DNA of 64,000 nt from Antitrichia curtipendula (taxonomy: Eukaryota; Streptophyta; Bryopsida; Hypnales; Leucodontaceae), in the NCBI GenBank assembly GCA_951230915.1, contig OX579642.1:9300001-9364000 (forward strand), in the 5' to 3' direction. A model generated the notes under the pieces. The model did not search any database and was not told the DNA's origin. It was given only the letters and a program-made list of their open reading frames with translations. Position 1 is the stretch's first letter, and every line of letters begins with the position of its first letter. Positions 23,697 to 36,384 of the stretch are shown piece after piece. Both the position numbers and the translations under genes were made by a program.

Positions 23697-24119
23697 CTGC
23701 AAGCCTGGTTGGGCAGATCTATCCATGATTTATCAGATACTAAACCCCTGAGATATACGGCGGATCAACTTGTTGTCCACCAATCCTGCATCTTTGACTT
23801 AACTTCATTACGTACACCTTTCATTCTCACTTTCTCTGTGTAGCCGTATATGAGGTGACCACTGAAGATCAAAGCGATTAATGTCTCCCCTGCACTAACA
23901 GGAATCTGATCTGCAAGAACAGAGTCTCAAGACCTAAATGCATGTACAGCTTACTTGATTAATGATATTAGAACCTTTCTCCCACTCAAACAACATCAAC
24001 ATTCTCATGAGACCATGTAGATTTATCCTTAAAAATTTAAAACTCATCCAAAAAATCGATGTCAACTGCCAAGTTCTTTTGGAGGGGGGGTGATCACAAA
24101 CTTGAATTAGTGCTTGAAT

Positions 24120-24305
24120 TCAAGGATAACTCTCGGTTTGTGAAAAATCTGAATAAGAAGCAATCAGGTTTGAAGCGGAATTACCATCAGGGGCAGGGAT
24201 GGAACCATAGTTGAATGGAGAAGAAATCAGTCCCACATAATCGACGGCCCTGTCTGGCGATCTCTTGAAAAAACTACCTTTCGGCGCTTCCACCTCAATG
24301 TCCAC
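24120..24305 (-). pseudogene. Unrecognised coding remnant, paired with 9,351-9,566
   Basis: Minus-strand peptide with KGSFFKRSPDRAVDYVGL and SSPFNYGSIPAP resembles unit 1 (KGSFVKQLPDGAIDRVGL and PSPFIYNSVPA). Shared reading frame between diverged copies suggests an old exon. It lies upstream of the KDM3-like exons in the same orientation and might belong to that gene, but I cannot confirm this. Confidence 0.35.
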
Positions 24306-24329
24306 AAATCCTGGAGCCTAATGCATGCT

Positions 24330-25430
24330 AGCATCGAACAGTTTAGCTTTAGTAAACGATAATTACCGAAGTTCATTTATACTTCTCGAACAACAAAAAA
24401 TGAACAGCCGGAAGAACAAGAAAGATGAACAGCCAGAAAACGGTACCGACAATTAGGATCCCACTCAGGACGGTGGGAACAGACGCCCTGTACAGCACCC
24501 GGTGTGCAAGTGAAGGGGAGAAGGGGAGGTAGCAATACACTCAGCAATGCTCATGGAAAATTCAACTGCAAACTACAAGACGACATCAAGACAAAATGAA
24601 AGCATTAATTATATGAGCGAGATGTCTACAGAGAAGATAATAATTATCCAAATCATTCGTGAACTCTCCCTGTAGCTTTTTGTATGTACTCAAACACAAA
24701 AAAGAGAAACATGAATTAAGTAGGAATCAAGCTTTTACATCGCGCACTGGGATCAAGGGTCGAACACAATGGTCATCCAACTTTATCTGTCCCATATAGT
24801 TCGGTACAGCCGTACAGCTCTGTGACAGGATAAAGAAGGACTGCAAATGGAAAACCCTTGTGCAATTTGGTACAGTTTTCTTCCTTATCTCAGAAATGTC
24901 ATTGAAGGTTTCTGTAATCGTCACACCTGAGTCGCTTGTATCTCAAGAGAATCGTTCCGACAATTAAAGAATGGATGATTTATACCCTGGCACTACAACA
25001 AACGAAAGCTACCCAGAATTGAAGCACAGTGTTGCAGTGAGAAATGAACACAAGATGAGAGGCTAATACACCCAGACCACTTTAATGTCGTCTTCACTAA
25101 TACCACATGCACCGTTTTCTCACTAAAATCAAAGAATGAACCCAGTGACGCCAACTAGTCTTAAATTTCGCTTTCACACGCAACACAACTTCATCAGTGT
25201 TACTAAACTCCATGTGATCATGTGCATTTCGGATGCGTAGTCTATCATACACGGGTACCAGTTTGCGGAAACTACATGCCGTTTATAATTCCTAAGCAAA
25301 GAAACGCGTGAGTCTCTTGCGGAAACTACATGACGTTTATAATTCCTAAGCAAAGAAACGCGTGAGTCTCTCAGTTAGTTTACAGAATAACGTCCATTTC
25401 GATCCATCTCATCCAGATCCATTACAAAGA
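24330..25430. other. Unit 2-specific spacer, no gene seen
   Basis: No counterpart in unit 1, which instead holds PAH fragment E. 24,404-24,440 contains a short stretch (ATGAACAGCCGGAAGAACA) resembling the sequence around 11,525 and 48,290 beside the PAH genes. Confidence 0.5.
25263..25370. repeat. Direct tandem duplication of 54 bp
   Basis: Two adjacent copies beginning TTGCGGAAACTACATG and ending GCGTGAGTCTC, differing at one base. A recent local duplication. Confidence 0.95.
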
Positions 25431-25644
25431 CTTTTTCACAATTAGTAGCACATTAATTGGACTAACAAAAGTAAATCGAGCTCACCTCATCATGTTACTT
25501 GGATTGGTAAGTGAAGTACTCGAGCTGTCAACCAATTCAAGACCTTCGTGCTGAGTGTACAAGTTGTGCATTCGGATACCGGCACGAACCAAGGAAACTC
25601 GACAAAGTGATGTCACTCATCACTTTTGCTTTGGTGACGATGTC

Positions 25645-26862
25645 TCATTTCATTGGGCTGATCAAGAAGAGAAGTAAATAATCTCTTTCAATTCGGGCTT
25701 GAATAAACTCTGTGTAAGCATATTCATCAACGCTCTGATAATCAAGGTCGAAGAAGATTGTATCTCTGATATTCGCTGCGACAGTACCTGTGACTGCAAG
25801 AGCAAATAACATGGACCACTTCATTGGATGCAGGGGTGCCTAAACCACACTCCGTAACAATGAGCACTGAAAAAGGACTGAAAAAGGACCTCGACTGATA
25901 TCACTCTCAACTGATCGCTCCCCTCTGCACCTTCATTCTAATGAACTTGAGGGAGGTCCAAATCTTGCTAAAATTGCCCTCACATTTACATCCACCCAGC
26001 CAGTAGGCAAAATAACACTTCCACATTTTCATGCACGAAATTCTCATGCGCTTGATCCCTTGAAGGATTAAATTGAATTTACGCCCAGAGGTCGACTCAT
26101 GGGTGGCATAATAAGTAGCTAGTCACAGAAGCAAACAGATCTTACTACTGATTCACTAGATAAAACACATACCCGTCAATCAAATGGAAGTGATATTATA
26201 TGATATTAAGTCTGCAAATGCATGAGATGCCAAACCTGTGGGTTTCTAATTGGCAGCATACCTTAGAGCAAGTGACGACGCATTGTATGTTCCCATTCCC
26301 CACTCCACATATGGAACACTGTCACATCAAACCTCCACCACTACACAGCTCGAAGCAGAGCGCTCTTATAATATATTCTCGGGTGACGACCGCTGCTTCG
26401 CCATGATGCTTTGGAATGGGTTCACTACAGCTCCTATTGGTTCACGGAGAGGAGCTTAGGACCTCGTTTTCTTGCATTGCTCCATGGTGACTGGGTGCAA
26501 GACGCCATAAACTTCAAGTCAGCACGACGATCCAGAGGTTGAGCTTCCTTCCGTTGCAGAGCTCCCACAACCAAGACTCCGTCCTCCACCACCACTGCCC
26601 TCTTCCTCTGTCACCCCAAAAAATCAATTTTCTCAGGTAAATAACAACGCACGCTCACAAAAGCCACGTTCCATTTAATTTGGCAAAGAGCAAGGTCAAC
26701 GTGAGCTAGGGTAATGAGGAAAGTGCTGTACTTTGGCGTTGGAGGCAACACAGACTCCAAAATCAAACACATGGCAGACATGTCATCTCTCCGCTGCCGC
26801 TCCCAAATCATGTGCTCCGCTTTCGTGGGCACCCGATTCTTCTTTGATATCGCACGCAACAA
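25645..26862 (-). pseudogene. bHLH transcription factor pseudogene, unit 2
   Basis: Exon 26,862-26,731 reads LRAISKKNRVPTKAEHM, then IWERQRRDDMSAMCLILESV and LPPTPK, again with the basic-region His, Glu and Arg that contact an E-box. Exon 26,607-26,434 after acceptor GTGACAG reads RKRAVVVEDGVLVVGALQRK and continues KEAQPLDRRADL to a stop. The ACT-like segment of unit 1 is largely deleted. The last exon, 25,793-25,645, reads TIFFDLDYQSVDEYAYTEF and ends LFLISPMK, one base longer in frame than unit 1. The donor after helix 1 lacks a usable GT in phase, so the gene is probably broken here too, though less than in unit 1. Confidence 0.68.
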
Positions 26863-27174
26863 ATGAGCAGCCGGGAGAAGAGATGAACAATCACAAAACC
26901 ATCAACAGAATACAACAATGAATTAACAAGAGAGTCTGAGCATGCAGTACATCACCAGCATCAAGATAAGCGTTACAAGCATTAGGTACATTCCGAATGC
27001 AAGCATCAAATCATTGATGAAACTTTAATAATAAAGCATTAAAAACTTCATTTCCAGTTCTCCAGAAACTAAAAACAGAAAACGATCGAGACGAACTGTA
27101 CTGCACTTAACAAAGCAGGGCAACCGTAAGTCTCGATCTACATCAATTAAGCTAGCACATTTGGTACTTGCTAA

Positions 27175-27516
27175 CTAATTGCTCTCTTCTTGGATCTCCG
27201 AGCCGGCTTCATCCGGCATCTCGAACTTGAGATTTGCGGGAAGAAGGTCGTGGAACATTTGGAGGAGCTGTCGGTGTTCCATCAGCAGCTCCTTGACCTT
27301 GTTAATGATGACCGGAAGGAGAGCTGGGTCACAATTACGCCTCCAGTAGCTCATCAGCACATGATCCAACTCGTGCATTTTCCCGGCGCTCCTCACTGCT
27401 TTCACGAGCTCTAGCGCTGCAAGTACCCTTGCTCGGTCAGAGTTGCGCCTGACGTAGACATGCCTGTAACTGTGAAACATTCTCTCAAACCTCTCGAGCC
27501 TTGGAAAGTACCGCAT
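27175..27516 (-). CDS. Single PAH-domain protein B (SIN3-like)
   Basis: Encodes 113 residues, identical to A except Gly56Ser, Asn73Lys and Glu86Gln. PAH-like region about 33-100 with KVKELLMEHRQLLQMFHDLL. All three changes fall in or beside the domain, two in the helix pair that would form the binding cleft. The start follows the conserved acceptor TTATAG (coding exon from 27,536) and the AACG-ATG context. Like A it lacks the TATA box (TTCCTAATGCC in its place) and the GTAAGT donor of C, D, F and G. The frame is open and the differences few, so it is either young or constrained. Role as in A is inferred only. Confidence 0.75.
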   Translation of the reverse strand: MRYFPRLERFERMFHSYRHVYVRRNSDRARVLAALELVKAVRSAGKMHELDHVLMSYWRRNCDPALLPVIINKVKELLMEHRQLLQMFHDLLPANLKFEMPDEAGSEIQEESN

Positions 27517-27669
27517 CGTTACGCCTTAATCCTTTCCTATAAGCAATAAACGCCAATAGCGAATAAAGGGGTAGGGTCAGTACTTTTGCTTCTTGTCTGT
27601 GGCCAGCAACAGCTTTATGTACACAACAGATAAACTATAGAAACAGGGAAAGAAATTTGCCTTGAAAGC

Positions 27670-27831
27670 GGGGAGATCGGGGAGATCGGGGAAGCGTCCC
27701 CCCCGGTGTAAACTTGGGGGCTGTAGCTTTACCCCCCCCCCAAAACTTTCTGTTTTAAGAAAAATTTGGGGGGTAAAGCTACACCCCCCAAGTTTACACC
27801 GGGGGGGTAACACCTCCCCGTTCTCCCTGTG
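27670..27831. mobile_element. Folded CACTA-like insertion in leader intron of B
   Basis: Occupies the same site as the 79-bp element in A but is about 160 bp and holds a long inverted repeat: CCGGTGTAAACTTGGGGG at 27,704 and CCCCCAAGTTTACACCGG at 27,784, with TAGCTTTACCCCCC arms inside them. The right end is CTCCCTGTG followed by TATAAGTATG; the left end is rearranged with GGGGAGATC repeats. A appears to be an internally deleted derivative, or B gained the second arm. It could form a hairpin in the transcript. Confidence 0.7.
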
Positions 27832-28091
27832 TATAAGTATGCAACGATAACAAGTTGATCAGCAAGGGGTCACGCACCTGTTTTGTTCAAGCAAGTGAGG
27901 GATAGCGAGCGCCTCCGCACAACCCTGGTACCAGAACCTGCAGTGATCGAGAACAACGACAGTGAGAACGACGAAATCATGAACAAGGGAAGACGGTCGA
28001 CGGAGAAGAGAGCAAGGAAGTGCTCTGCTCCGGCATTGGGCATTAGGAACGCAGCCGAGCAAGTCTGGGATGTAGCGGAGCACTAGTTGAC

Positions 28092-28115
28092 TATCATCCA
28101 TTTTCGGGATAGTTC
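28092..28115 (-). promoter_or_regulatory. Conserved upstream block, gene B
   Basis: Minus strand GGAACTATCCCGAAAATGG, then ATGATAG, differing slightly from the block of A. Same position relative to the coding exon as in the other paralogues. Confidence 0.5.
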
Positions 28116-28798
28116 CGGGAAACGTTTGTCCCACGAACTTTCATTCACGAACGGTAGGTTTTCCGGATCCATCTCTGTAATTACCAATGAGCTAAAGCCA
28201 AGAATCCAACTCCTCTTAGTTTCCTAACTTACAATGCAAGTTCATTTCCTCTGGCAACGGTGATCCAATTTACCGATCAGTTCATGACGTGTACGGACAG
28301 GAAATTAATGGAGTCTGTGAAGCCGAAGTGCCAAACACATTCACATCAACCGTATTTATTAATTATGGAAGAGACTCGTAACTAGTAAGTTGAGTTCAAC
28401 GCATTAAGGCCTCAAACTCCGGGTGTCTGTCAGGGCTCGCTCAAAAAAGAAGGGATTTGCGCGTTCAACCCGCCGTACCGTTTCAAGTCCTCCTGAAAGG
28501 ATTTGACGCTTTAGCCAATCTCAAGTTAATTCTATGAGAGTGCTCTCTTCAGTAATAACTCTGAGTGTAGGTGACGTGCATTTTTATTAAATTTCCCTGC
28601 CTACTCAACTTACCAGTTGGAGTTTGACAGTTTAGTTTTTATAAATCGCCTGTAGTTATGAATTAGGTGTTTGAACGCTAGCTTGTGAAAATACTTGCAT
28701 GTTGCAGTCTCTGCAAACTTGGTGAGACTTTGGTGAAACTTTGTTGACGGTGAGACTCTGTCTGTCCAGGTTCAGTCGCTCAAGTTCAATTTGCAGGG

Positions 28799-28848
28799 AC
28801 TTGACGTGGCTGAGGGTCTGTCAACTTGACGTGGCTGAGGGTCTGTCA
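28799..28848. repeat. Direct tandem duplication of 25 bp
   Basis: Two adjacent copies starting ACTTGACGTGGCTGAGGG; unit 1 (13,378) has one. A small change after the segmental duplication. Confidence 0.95.
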
Positions 28849-30299
28849 GTGTCCGATTCTGTGGGGATCGGAGGTGACGGCCGGTCCCATGTGGAATCAT
28901 TTTGACTGTCGATCAATTACAGGTGGCTGAGTTAGGCAGGGACACCTGCATTTATCACTATTTTACTGTAAATATTAGGTTTTATTTTTGAGATTGGTGA
29001 AAAATTTGTAGTCTTTTAGTTGACAAACAATTGGAGATTCCAATGCACCAAAGAATGCATCATTTGGATATTCAAATATTGTAGGCAAAAGTTATCAAGA
29101 GTCAAAGTTTTTTGTTATATAAATGCCCTAAAATTGTTTTTTCAAGAATAGCCTTTGCATATTGATTTAGGAGATGTGTTTAGTGAGAGTCTTTGACTAA
29201 GTGGTAGTTTGGGGCACTTGGGACATATGTATGTCCCATTGCTTTTGTAAAACACACTTAGTACTGTGCACTTTAATGACAGTATGATTATATGTTGATC
29301 ATTGGACATTCTTTCTGATTTGAATGAACCTTGGAAACTCCGTATAACATTTCAAAGTACGTGGACTTTTGTTATTCATATATCCTCCTATAATATTTTT
29401 GTCACACGTGCGGCGTGCTTGAGTGCACTAGAAGCCATCATAACAAATTTGATCAAATAGAATGAACCTCACCGTCATAACATTATAAGAATAAAACATG
29501 GATGGAATAGAAAAGGGCATGAAAGGAACAATTGGTGCCTACCATATCTATTGCAATATTTGTGCCATGGAAAACGTACTACAATGTTTATAAAGACATG
29601 AGGACTTGGTAAAGAAAAGATCATTATGTCATAGGAGTAAACAAAGGTGGAATAAAAAAACACATGAAAGCAAATATTAAGTTGGCGCCCAATCGCCACC
29701 ATACCTATTGCAATCCTTGTCAAGCGTGTAGTATACCACAATGTGCCATGAAGGCACAAGGAATTGGATCTTCAAAGAATGAACTTATGAACATCACAAG
29801 TCATTAGATGATAGGAATAAACATATGCAGCATATTAGAGTGACAGAGCTATAAAGGCTTAACAAATTGAATCTCCGAAGATGAACACCATTGTCATTAC
29901 GTCATAGGAATTATGGAATAAACAAAGGTAGGATAGAAAGGACATGAAAACATCAACTAGCACCCAATTGCAACCATACCCATTGCAATCTTTCTTTTTT
30001 TGTTTGCTTAGACCATGTGATTTTCAATGATTTGTATATTTGATCCAGTGGCTACATGATGCCTATGTGTAGGTAAACCAATTATGTAGTCTATGAATAA
30101 ATTATCAAATCTAATGTTCAAAATATAATTGACTACATCGGATATAAAAGACCTCAAGAGACAAGCATATTCAATGGATGGACAAACAACCTATTTATTG
30201 CGCAGTGTTCTTGACAGCTTTAATTGCAATCCTAAAAGTGCTTTTGAATAATCATGTCTATTCAAATTTTTAACTAGCTTAAAAAATAAATATAGGATC

Positions 30300-31490
30300 A
30301 TTTCTAAGCCAATAATTCATTTAATGAATAAGTGGTCTCATAGTTGGAAAATAAAATAGAGATGTTTCTTAGATTTAAATCATGATCATAAAATATTATA
30401 TTTTCCTAGTGTATTTCGATAGATAGTCAAGCAATTTACTCTCCAAGTATCCATCCAAAGCAAATGCATTACCAAAGCTAAATGTTTAAAGAATATACTT
30501 TAGGATAATTGGTTTGTATTTTTTAGGTTGATCTCATTTTTGTAATCTTTCATACTTGAAATTTTAGAATCTCAATTTACAAATCTTCATGTCAACAAAC
30601 AATATGGAATTACAAAATCTATACTTGTATCCACACTTGTATTTGCATTTATAATTATATACATCATATTTATTTTTGTACTTATATTATCTTATTTTTA
30701 AGTAGAGGGCTTTATATTTTACAATAGGTGATTTTTCTAAGAAAGGTTGGATGGTATTTTTGAGAAGATAGTTGAAAAATGCAATAGATATAATTATTGG
30801 TTAAATAATCAATTAGTGCCTTGCAAGAATTTTCCTCATCTACTTTCACTTCCACAAGAGATCACAACACTTTTAGGGGTTAAAAAGTTGCTTGAACCTA
30901 ATTTCAATGAAATAAGGTGGATACTTCTTCTTGTGATATTTTTAGACTTTCCTACATTAAAAAATGGCAAATCCATGAATTACCAAGAAGTGTATTGTGA
31001 CAACTTTTTTTCCTCTCTTTTAATCTAAATTCAAGCCATAAAAATTATTTTTTTGGCCAATTAGTGATTTGAAGCTTCTAAGTCAATTTAGAAATTTAAA
31101 AAAATTCTAAAAGGACAAAAGCACTCTATTGCTGTACAAATTATAGTACATGCTCACAACAAAATTTGTGCATATAATGACAGTTTGAAATCAATTTAAC
31201 AAAATTTGTCAATTTGGTCACATTTTTTTCTATAGAAAATGAGGTGTAGTATTATATCTTGTATACATTGAAAATTGCATAATAAGAAGTGAATGCATCT
31301 ATTGATTTAATAAATGGGGTACAATTCATTAATGTTTGTACTATCACAAATTCAAATTTAGCAAAAATGTACTTCTTGTGTTAAGTACTTAAGTGTAGGG
31401 TTTGATTATTGTAATTCAAAGAGCTATTGTAAGTTCAATGTTCTAATGTTTAGGCACTATTTTCAAGCACATAATTTGGGTTTGGTAACC
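30300..31490. repeat. Dispersed repeat R2, unit 3 copy
   Basis: Matches 4,840-5,965 and 16,300-17,490. The uninterrupted TTAA at 31,307-31,310 is the empty counterpart of the MITE site at 34,838. Confidence 0.7.
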
Positions 31491-31499
31491 TTTATACTT

Positions 31500-34200
31500 A
31501 GAAAGTATTGTTGCTATTGAGTTATTTGAGTCAAAAGTTCAAATTGGGATTTTAAAGTGTGTTCTTTTTATTGTAATTAGTGAATCTATGAAAAGGTCTT
31601 TAAATTCACATGCCCCTCTAATGAATTTTGATACAAATGATGTTTGGACTCCATTTAATACCATTATGGGTATATTTTACGGTTTCTATTTTATATTGAT
31701 TTTTATAGGATTGTATATTGAGAGGGGAGGAACCACAGCATGCAATTATCCAAAATATTATATTTTTTATAATTTGAACTTTGGGCTTTGAACTATGAGT
31801 GATTATTTTCTAATATTAGATTGATAAGTTCAATTGATTTGCACAATTATGATGTTTTTGAATACTATATTTATATAAGGTATGGAGATAATTTCATATT
31901 TTATTATGTACAATTTATTATTGATTTGATTTTTTTCCACTATTTTTCAAAAATTCATAATAATCTTTAGCTCTTATAGAAATATCTTGAATTGTCTTAT
32001 AGAAGACATGTGAATACATTTTAGAAAAATAAATATAATATTTTATGTAGGCTTATCGGGCCATCTTCTTGGAATTAATTTCTAAAGTCCCATCGTCCCC
32101 TTGGGAAACAAATGGATTTTGGGTAGGCTCTTAGAGTCTCAACATTTGTTATGATTTTTTTGAAATTTTTTGTAAAGATAGAAAAATACATTGTTTTTTT
32201 TTAAATATAATTTTTATTTCAATCAATGCCTTGAACTAAAAGTTATGGCACAATAAGCCCAAATTTTAGTTTGGCAAGCAAAAAAATCCTTCACAAAAAC
32301 ATGACATAAATAATTTCAACTTCTTTTTCATATATTGTATTTTTATCTACATGGGAAGCTTTTATTCATTCCATTTGTAATAGTGATGTAAAAATTAGAT
32401 GTGAAAATATAGATAATCTTGTTTTTTACAAAATCATAGTTTTATCCATAAAAATTACTACACTAACATCTTCAAAAATAGTATTTTGCTTCCTCATTCA
32501 CTGCAACTAAGTTACAAGCAAAAAAATTTATGTACAAACTCAAAACATGCCACCTTCAATTTTGGGCACTATTGACTTTCATTGTTGTACTTAGACATGA
32601 AAATCAAATAGTCTATGATTCAAACAACTCCCATGATCCTTTATAAATTGTGTATCTAGATTTATCTCTTATGATATTCAAAGTGCTTTTGCAAGCAACA
32701 TACACATTCATTTGAAAGAGGTGAGAACAAACAAATCAAGCATTGTCAACTCTTTTAATGCACAAGGAAGACTTTTTGATCTTTTTGCCGGGATTGTATT
32801 TCAAGTAAATTTTTACTAAAAATCTCTTTAAAAGGTCATTACTTATAATCTTATCTCTAAGACTACTTAAAAAATTAACTTAAAACACCCATTTTTCTTG
32901 TAGTGTATAGTTTCATAAATTATAAAATTTCTTAAGTTTCTTAAATATACAAACTCTACAAACTCTACAAATGTAAGATTTTTGTGAATAGAATTCATTG
33001 CCTTGGAAGTTGACAACTAATAAAGCCTTGAAAAATTTGAAGGGTCAAAGTTGTGAAGACTATTACAGTACAATCTTGTTGTCCATCCATGTTACAATGA
33101 ATCCATTATGCATTCCAGGTCGGTTAAGGCATGGTTGTGCTTAGCAAACCCATTATACATTCCATATTGGTTAAGACGGGGTTTTATTTGGTTGATGTGT
33201 GTATAAAAAGCAAGAGACCTATAAACAAAAAGGTTCTCAAGATGATGAAAATTGAAGTGAAGGTAATGATTTGTTGTTTGTGAAGTAGAGGGATTGGTTT
33301 CTTTGGAGCTTTTTTTGCACAACGTTTGTTTAGACTAGTAATGTAAGAAGAGGTGGTGGATTTGTAATGTTTACTTTTTGTTTAGGATTTTGACTTCTGT
33401 AATGAAATGACATTGTTTGGAGGGGATCATATGTAATGCTAGGATTCTCTTGCATTTTGCAAAAAGCTACAAAATGTTCAATTAGATGTGTGAATATCTT
33501 CAAAGATTTTTAGGTTACATGCCTGGAGATTGTGAAATTACAAAGCATGTAATATCAAAGGTTGAGTGTATGCAAGCAGATACAACAAAAACTCAAAATC
33601 TAGAAGTTCTCTAATTACGGATTATAAGGATATTGAGGGAATACTCAATAACTCTAAAGTGTTACTACAAAAGGTTGAGGTCTATGAAGCGGTTTGAGGA
33701 ATTCTTCATTTTTTTCTTCTCTTACAACAATAACTCATGAGATTGAGTGTGAGCTACAAATCTTAATCTAATTGTGTGCTTTTGGTTCTCAAATATTGGA
33801 AGCAACCAACAGAAAGCCATGAAATCTACATGGAAGCATTATGGGTGACATTGTGCATGCCACTCGCAATTTGTAAGCTCATCAGTTGCACACTAACAGC
33901 AGTATGCATTTTGTAGGGCAAAATTCTTTAGATAGTTATTTCAGTTGGAAATTAGTGATTTGGTGAAGAATACTATACATATATTATGAATTCAATTTTT
34001 TTTGCTAAATATAAACAAACGGACTGAAAAATAATTAATGTGGTTATTTCATCCTTAGGAAGTTGACAACTAGTAGATTTGTGCACTCTAGAAACCCATG
34101 GACCAAAAGCTAAGGCCTTAGTTTTAAAGGAAAAATTGCATTCCACAAATTATGAAATAAGCTTTCCTTAAAATTTGAAAAGCACTTATTACTTCTAAAA
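31500..34200. other. Repeat DNA with old element ends, no gene supported
   Basis: 32,085-32,480 is a partial copy of the TTAA-type MITE. 32,880-32,902 (CCCATTTTTCTTGTAGTG) looks like a lone CACTA end. 33,060-33,600 is less AT-rich with a TATA-like GTGTATAAAAAGC, but no conserved protein on either strand; the 76-codon minus-strand frame at 33,092-33,322 matches nothing known to me. Confidence 0.5.
32085..32480 (+). mobile_element. TTAA-type MITE, partial copy
   Basis: CCCATCGTCCCCTTGGGAAA and onward, then ATGGATTTTGGGTAGGC, follow the order of the left half of the 900-bp copy. The right half and TTAA sites are lost. Confidence 0.5.
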
Positions 34201-34209
34201 TTAAGTATA

Positions 34210-35830
34210 AAAGAGAATTAATTTTGAGTTGAAGACTTTATATTTTTTAATACTTAGGTGGTTCTACTAAGCAAGGTTAATTGTTGTTTTTGAGAGGAGA
34301 GTTGGAAAATGCAATAGAGATATTTGTTATGTAATCACTTACTATAGCGCCATGTGGATTTTCTTCATCCTCTTTAGATGATCACTTCTACAATTGATCA
34401 CAATTTTTTCAGAGATTAAGGAGTTACTTTGCTTGAATCTAATTTCAATGAAAGGTGGTGGATATTTCTCCTTGTGATATTTTTTGATCTCCCTTCATAA
34501 GAAAATGGCAAATCCACAAATCACCAATTAGTGAATTTTGGCAACTTTTGCTCATTTTTCTTTATTTAAATTTATCTATGCCTTAAAAATGATTTTTTTT
34601 CAACCAATTAGTGAAATGATGCTTCTAAGCCAATTTGAAAATTTTCTAAAGGGGTGAAAGAACTCTACGGCTGTATAAAATTGTAGTCAAAGCAATTTTT
34701 TTTGTTTAGGATGAAAGTTTGGAGTCAATCTAACAAAATTTTGGTCACTTATTTGTTAGAGAAAATGAAATATAGTCTTACATCTTATATACATTGAAAA
34801 TTGCGTATTAAGAACTAACTTGCATGTATTGGTTTAACCCCTAAAGGTCCAAGGCCTTTTTTCTGCCAAAAGACACCCAAAACTGCCACTTTTATAGCAA
34901 AGAGTGAAAAAAAATTAAAAATGTTTTTTTTGCACATCTAACCGTATGATCTCACACCTAACTAGTATGAGAATGTGTGGAAAAAATTTCAGAATTCTTA
35001 ACCGCACAGACTGCAAGATATTTACGTTTAAAGTGAAAAAAACAAAATTTTCAGCACATTGTGGGACTGGATTTTTTGACTTTGAACATTTTTAACTTAA
35101 ATTTTTTGCACTATAGAGTTTTGAGCTTTAAATCTTTACAGTGGAGAATTGAGTTGAGAGTCTAATTAAAAAAAAAAAATCAAAAAAACATAATTTTCAT
35201 TATTAAAAAAATTGTTAAGGAGAAGTAGGTACGAGATAGAAGGAAAATCTAAAGTATTCATATACTTTAGATGGAATTAAAATGCACTAATTCCTATGGT
35301 GAGATTGTTCTAACAAATAAACTAGACCATGAAAAAAAAAAAATTGAAAAATTTGAAAAATTGCATTTAGAAATGAATCCTACAAGTTATTTTTTCAAAA
35401 AGATGCTCTAATTGCCGAAAAACAAGAATGTCCATAACTTTCTCATAACAAATCCAAATGAAATGAATCAAAGCTTTCCAGATAGAAAAAAATATAATCT
35501 ATGAGAAAAAAATACTATAAATAAATAAAAAATAAAAAAGTGCAAATTTTTTTTGCTGCCCGTGCTGCCCTCAGTCCCCTATTTTGAGCTTATTTGGTCA
35601 AAAACGCATTTGTCTCCTGAAGGGACAATGGGCTTTTAGGGGTTAATGTATGGAGTACAATTCATTAATGTTTGTACTATTACAAATTCAGATTTAGCAT
35701 AAATATATTTATTGTGTTCAGTTAAGGTTTTGAATATTGCAATTCAAAAAGCTTTTGAAAATTCAATGTTTTAATGTTTAGGCACTATCTCTAAGCATAT
35801 AATTAGGATTTAATAATCTTTATATAAAAA
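34210..35830. repeat. Dispersed repeat R2, fourth copy, split by a MITE
   Basis: 34,210-34,833 and 35,647-35,830 are the two parts of an R2 copy interrupted by the 805-bp element. Rejoining across one TTAA gives the same sequence as R2 in the other three copies. Confidence 0.8.
34838..35642 (-). mobile_element. TTAA-type MITE, full copy P2, 805 bp
   Basis: Left end CCCCTAAAGGTCCAAGGCC, right end GGGACAATGGGCTTTTAGGGG, flanked by TTAA at 34,834-34,837 and 35,643-35,646. It is in opposite orientation to P1, whose right end inverted reads CCCCTAAGGGCCCAAGGTC. Three R2 copies keep the unoccupied site (5,831, 17,313 and 31,307: ATTGAT-TTAA). Non-coding. Confidence 0.9.
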
Positions 35831-36384
35831 TATTTTTAAAATGTGTAATTTGAATTAGAGGTCCAAATTATGATTTCAAAGTGTACTCTATTAATTTTAA
35901 ATTAGTGAATCTATGAGAAGGCCTTAATTTGGATCACATGGGCTCTTATTGGATTTTGGTATAAATAACTTTTTGGCTCCATTTAGTACCAGTCTTTGTG
36001 CAATTTTTGTAATTTGTACTAATCTCAATACATTTTGTACTTATCAACATACATTTTATGAGTTTTTTTTATAGGTTTGTATATTAGTAGGGGGGGCAAC
36101 TATAGCATCAATTATCCAAATAATAATATTTATTTACAATTTGAGCTTTAGACTTTGAACCATGAGTGATTATTTTTTAATATTAGAATGATACGATAAC
36201 TTGTTTTGCATAATGATGCTTACAATTTATAAAAGACATATGATTACATCTTTGAAAAATAAATATGAATTATTTTATTGACTTCTTGCATAGTTCTAAA
36301 ATGATTGCATACAAAAAGGAATATGAATTTCATAAGTGCTTGGTAGTCATAGGCTCGGTCATAGGCCTATTCTTTTGGAGTTCT

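Larger units (their letters stand above)
13566..29030. repeat. Segmental duplication, unit 2
   Basis: About 15.4 kb. Order matches unit 1: R1 repeats, R2 repeat, a spacer, KDM3-like pseudogene, bHLH pseudogene, PAH gene. The 11.85-12.2 kb gene of unit 1 lies exactly 15,323 bp from its copy here. Unit 2 alone has the 900-bp TTAA element, the nested MITE pair at 14.5-15.5 kb and most of the JmjC exons. Confidence 0.8.

Noticed and set aside
33092..33322. 76-codon minus-strand frame
   Set aside because: No recognisable domain, no paralogous copy with the frame kept, and no convincing splice or promoter context on that strand.
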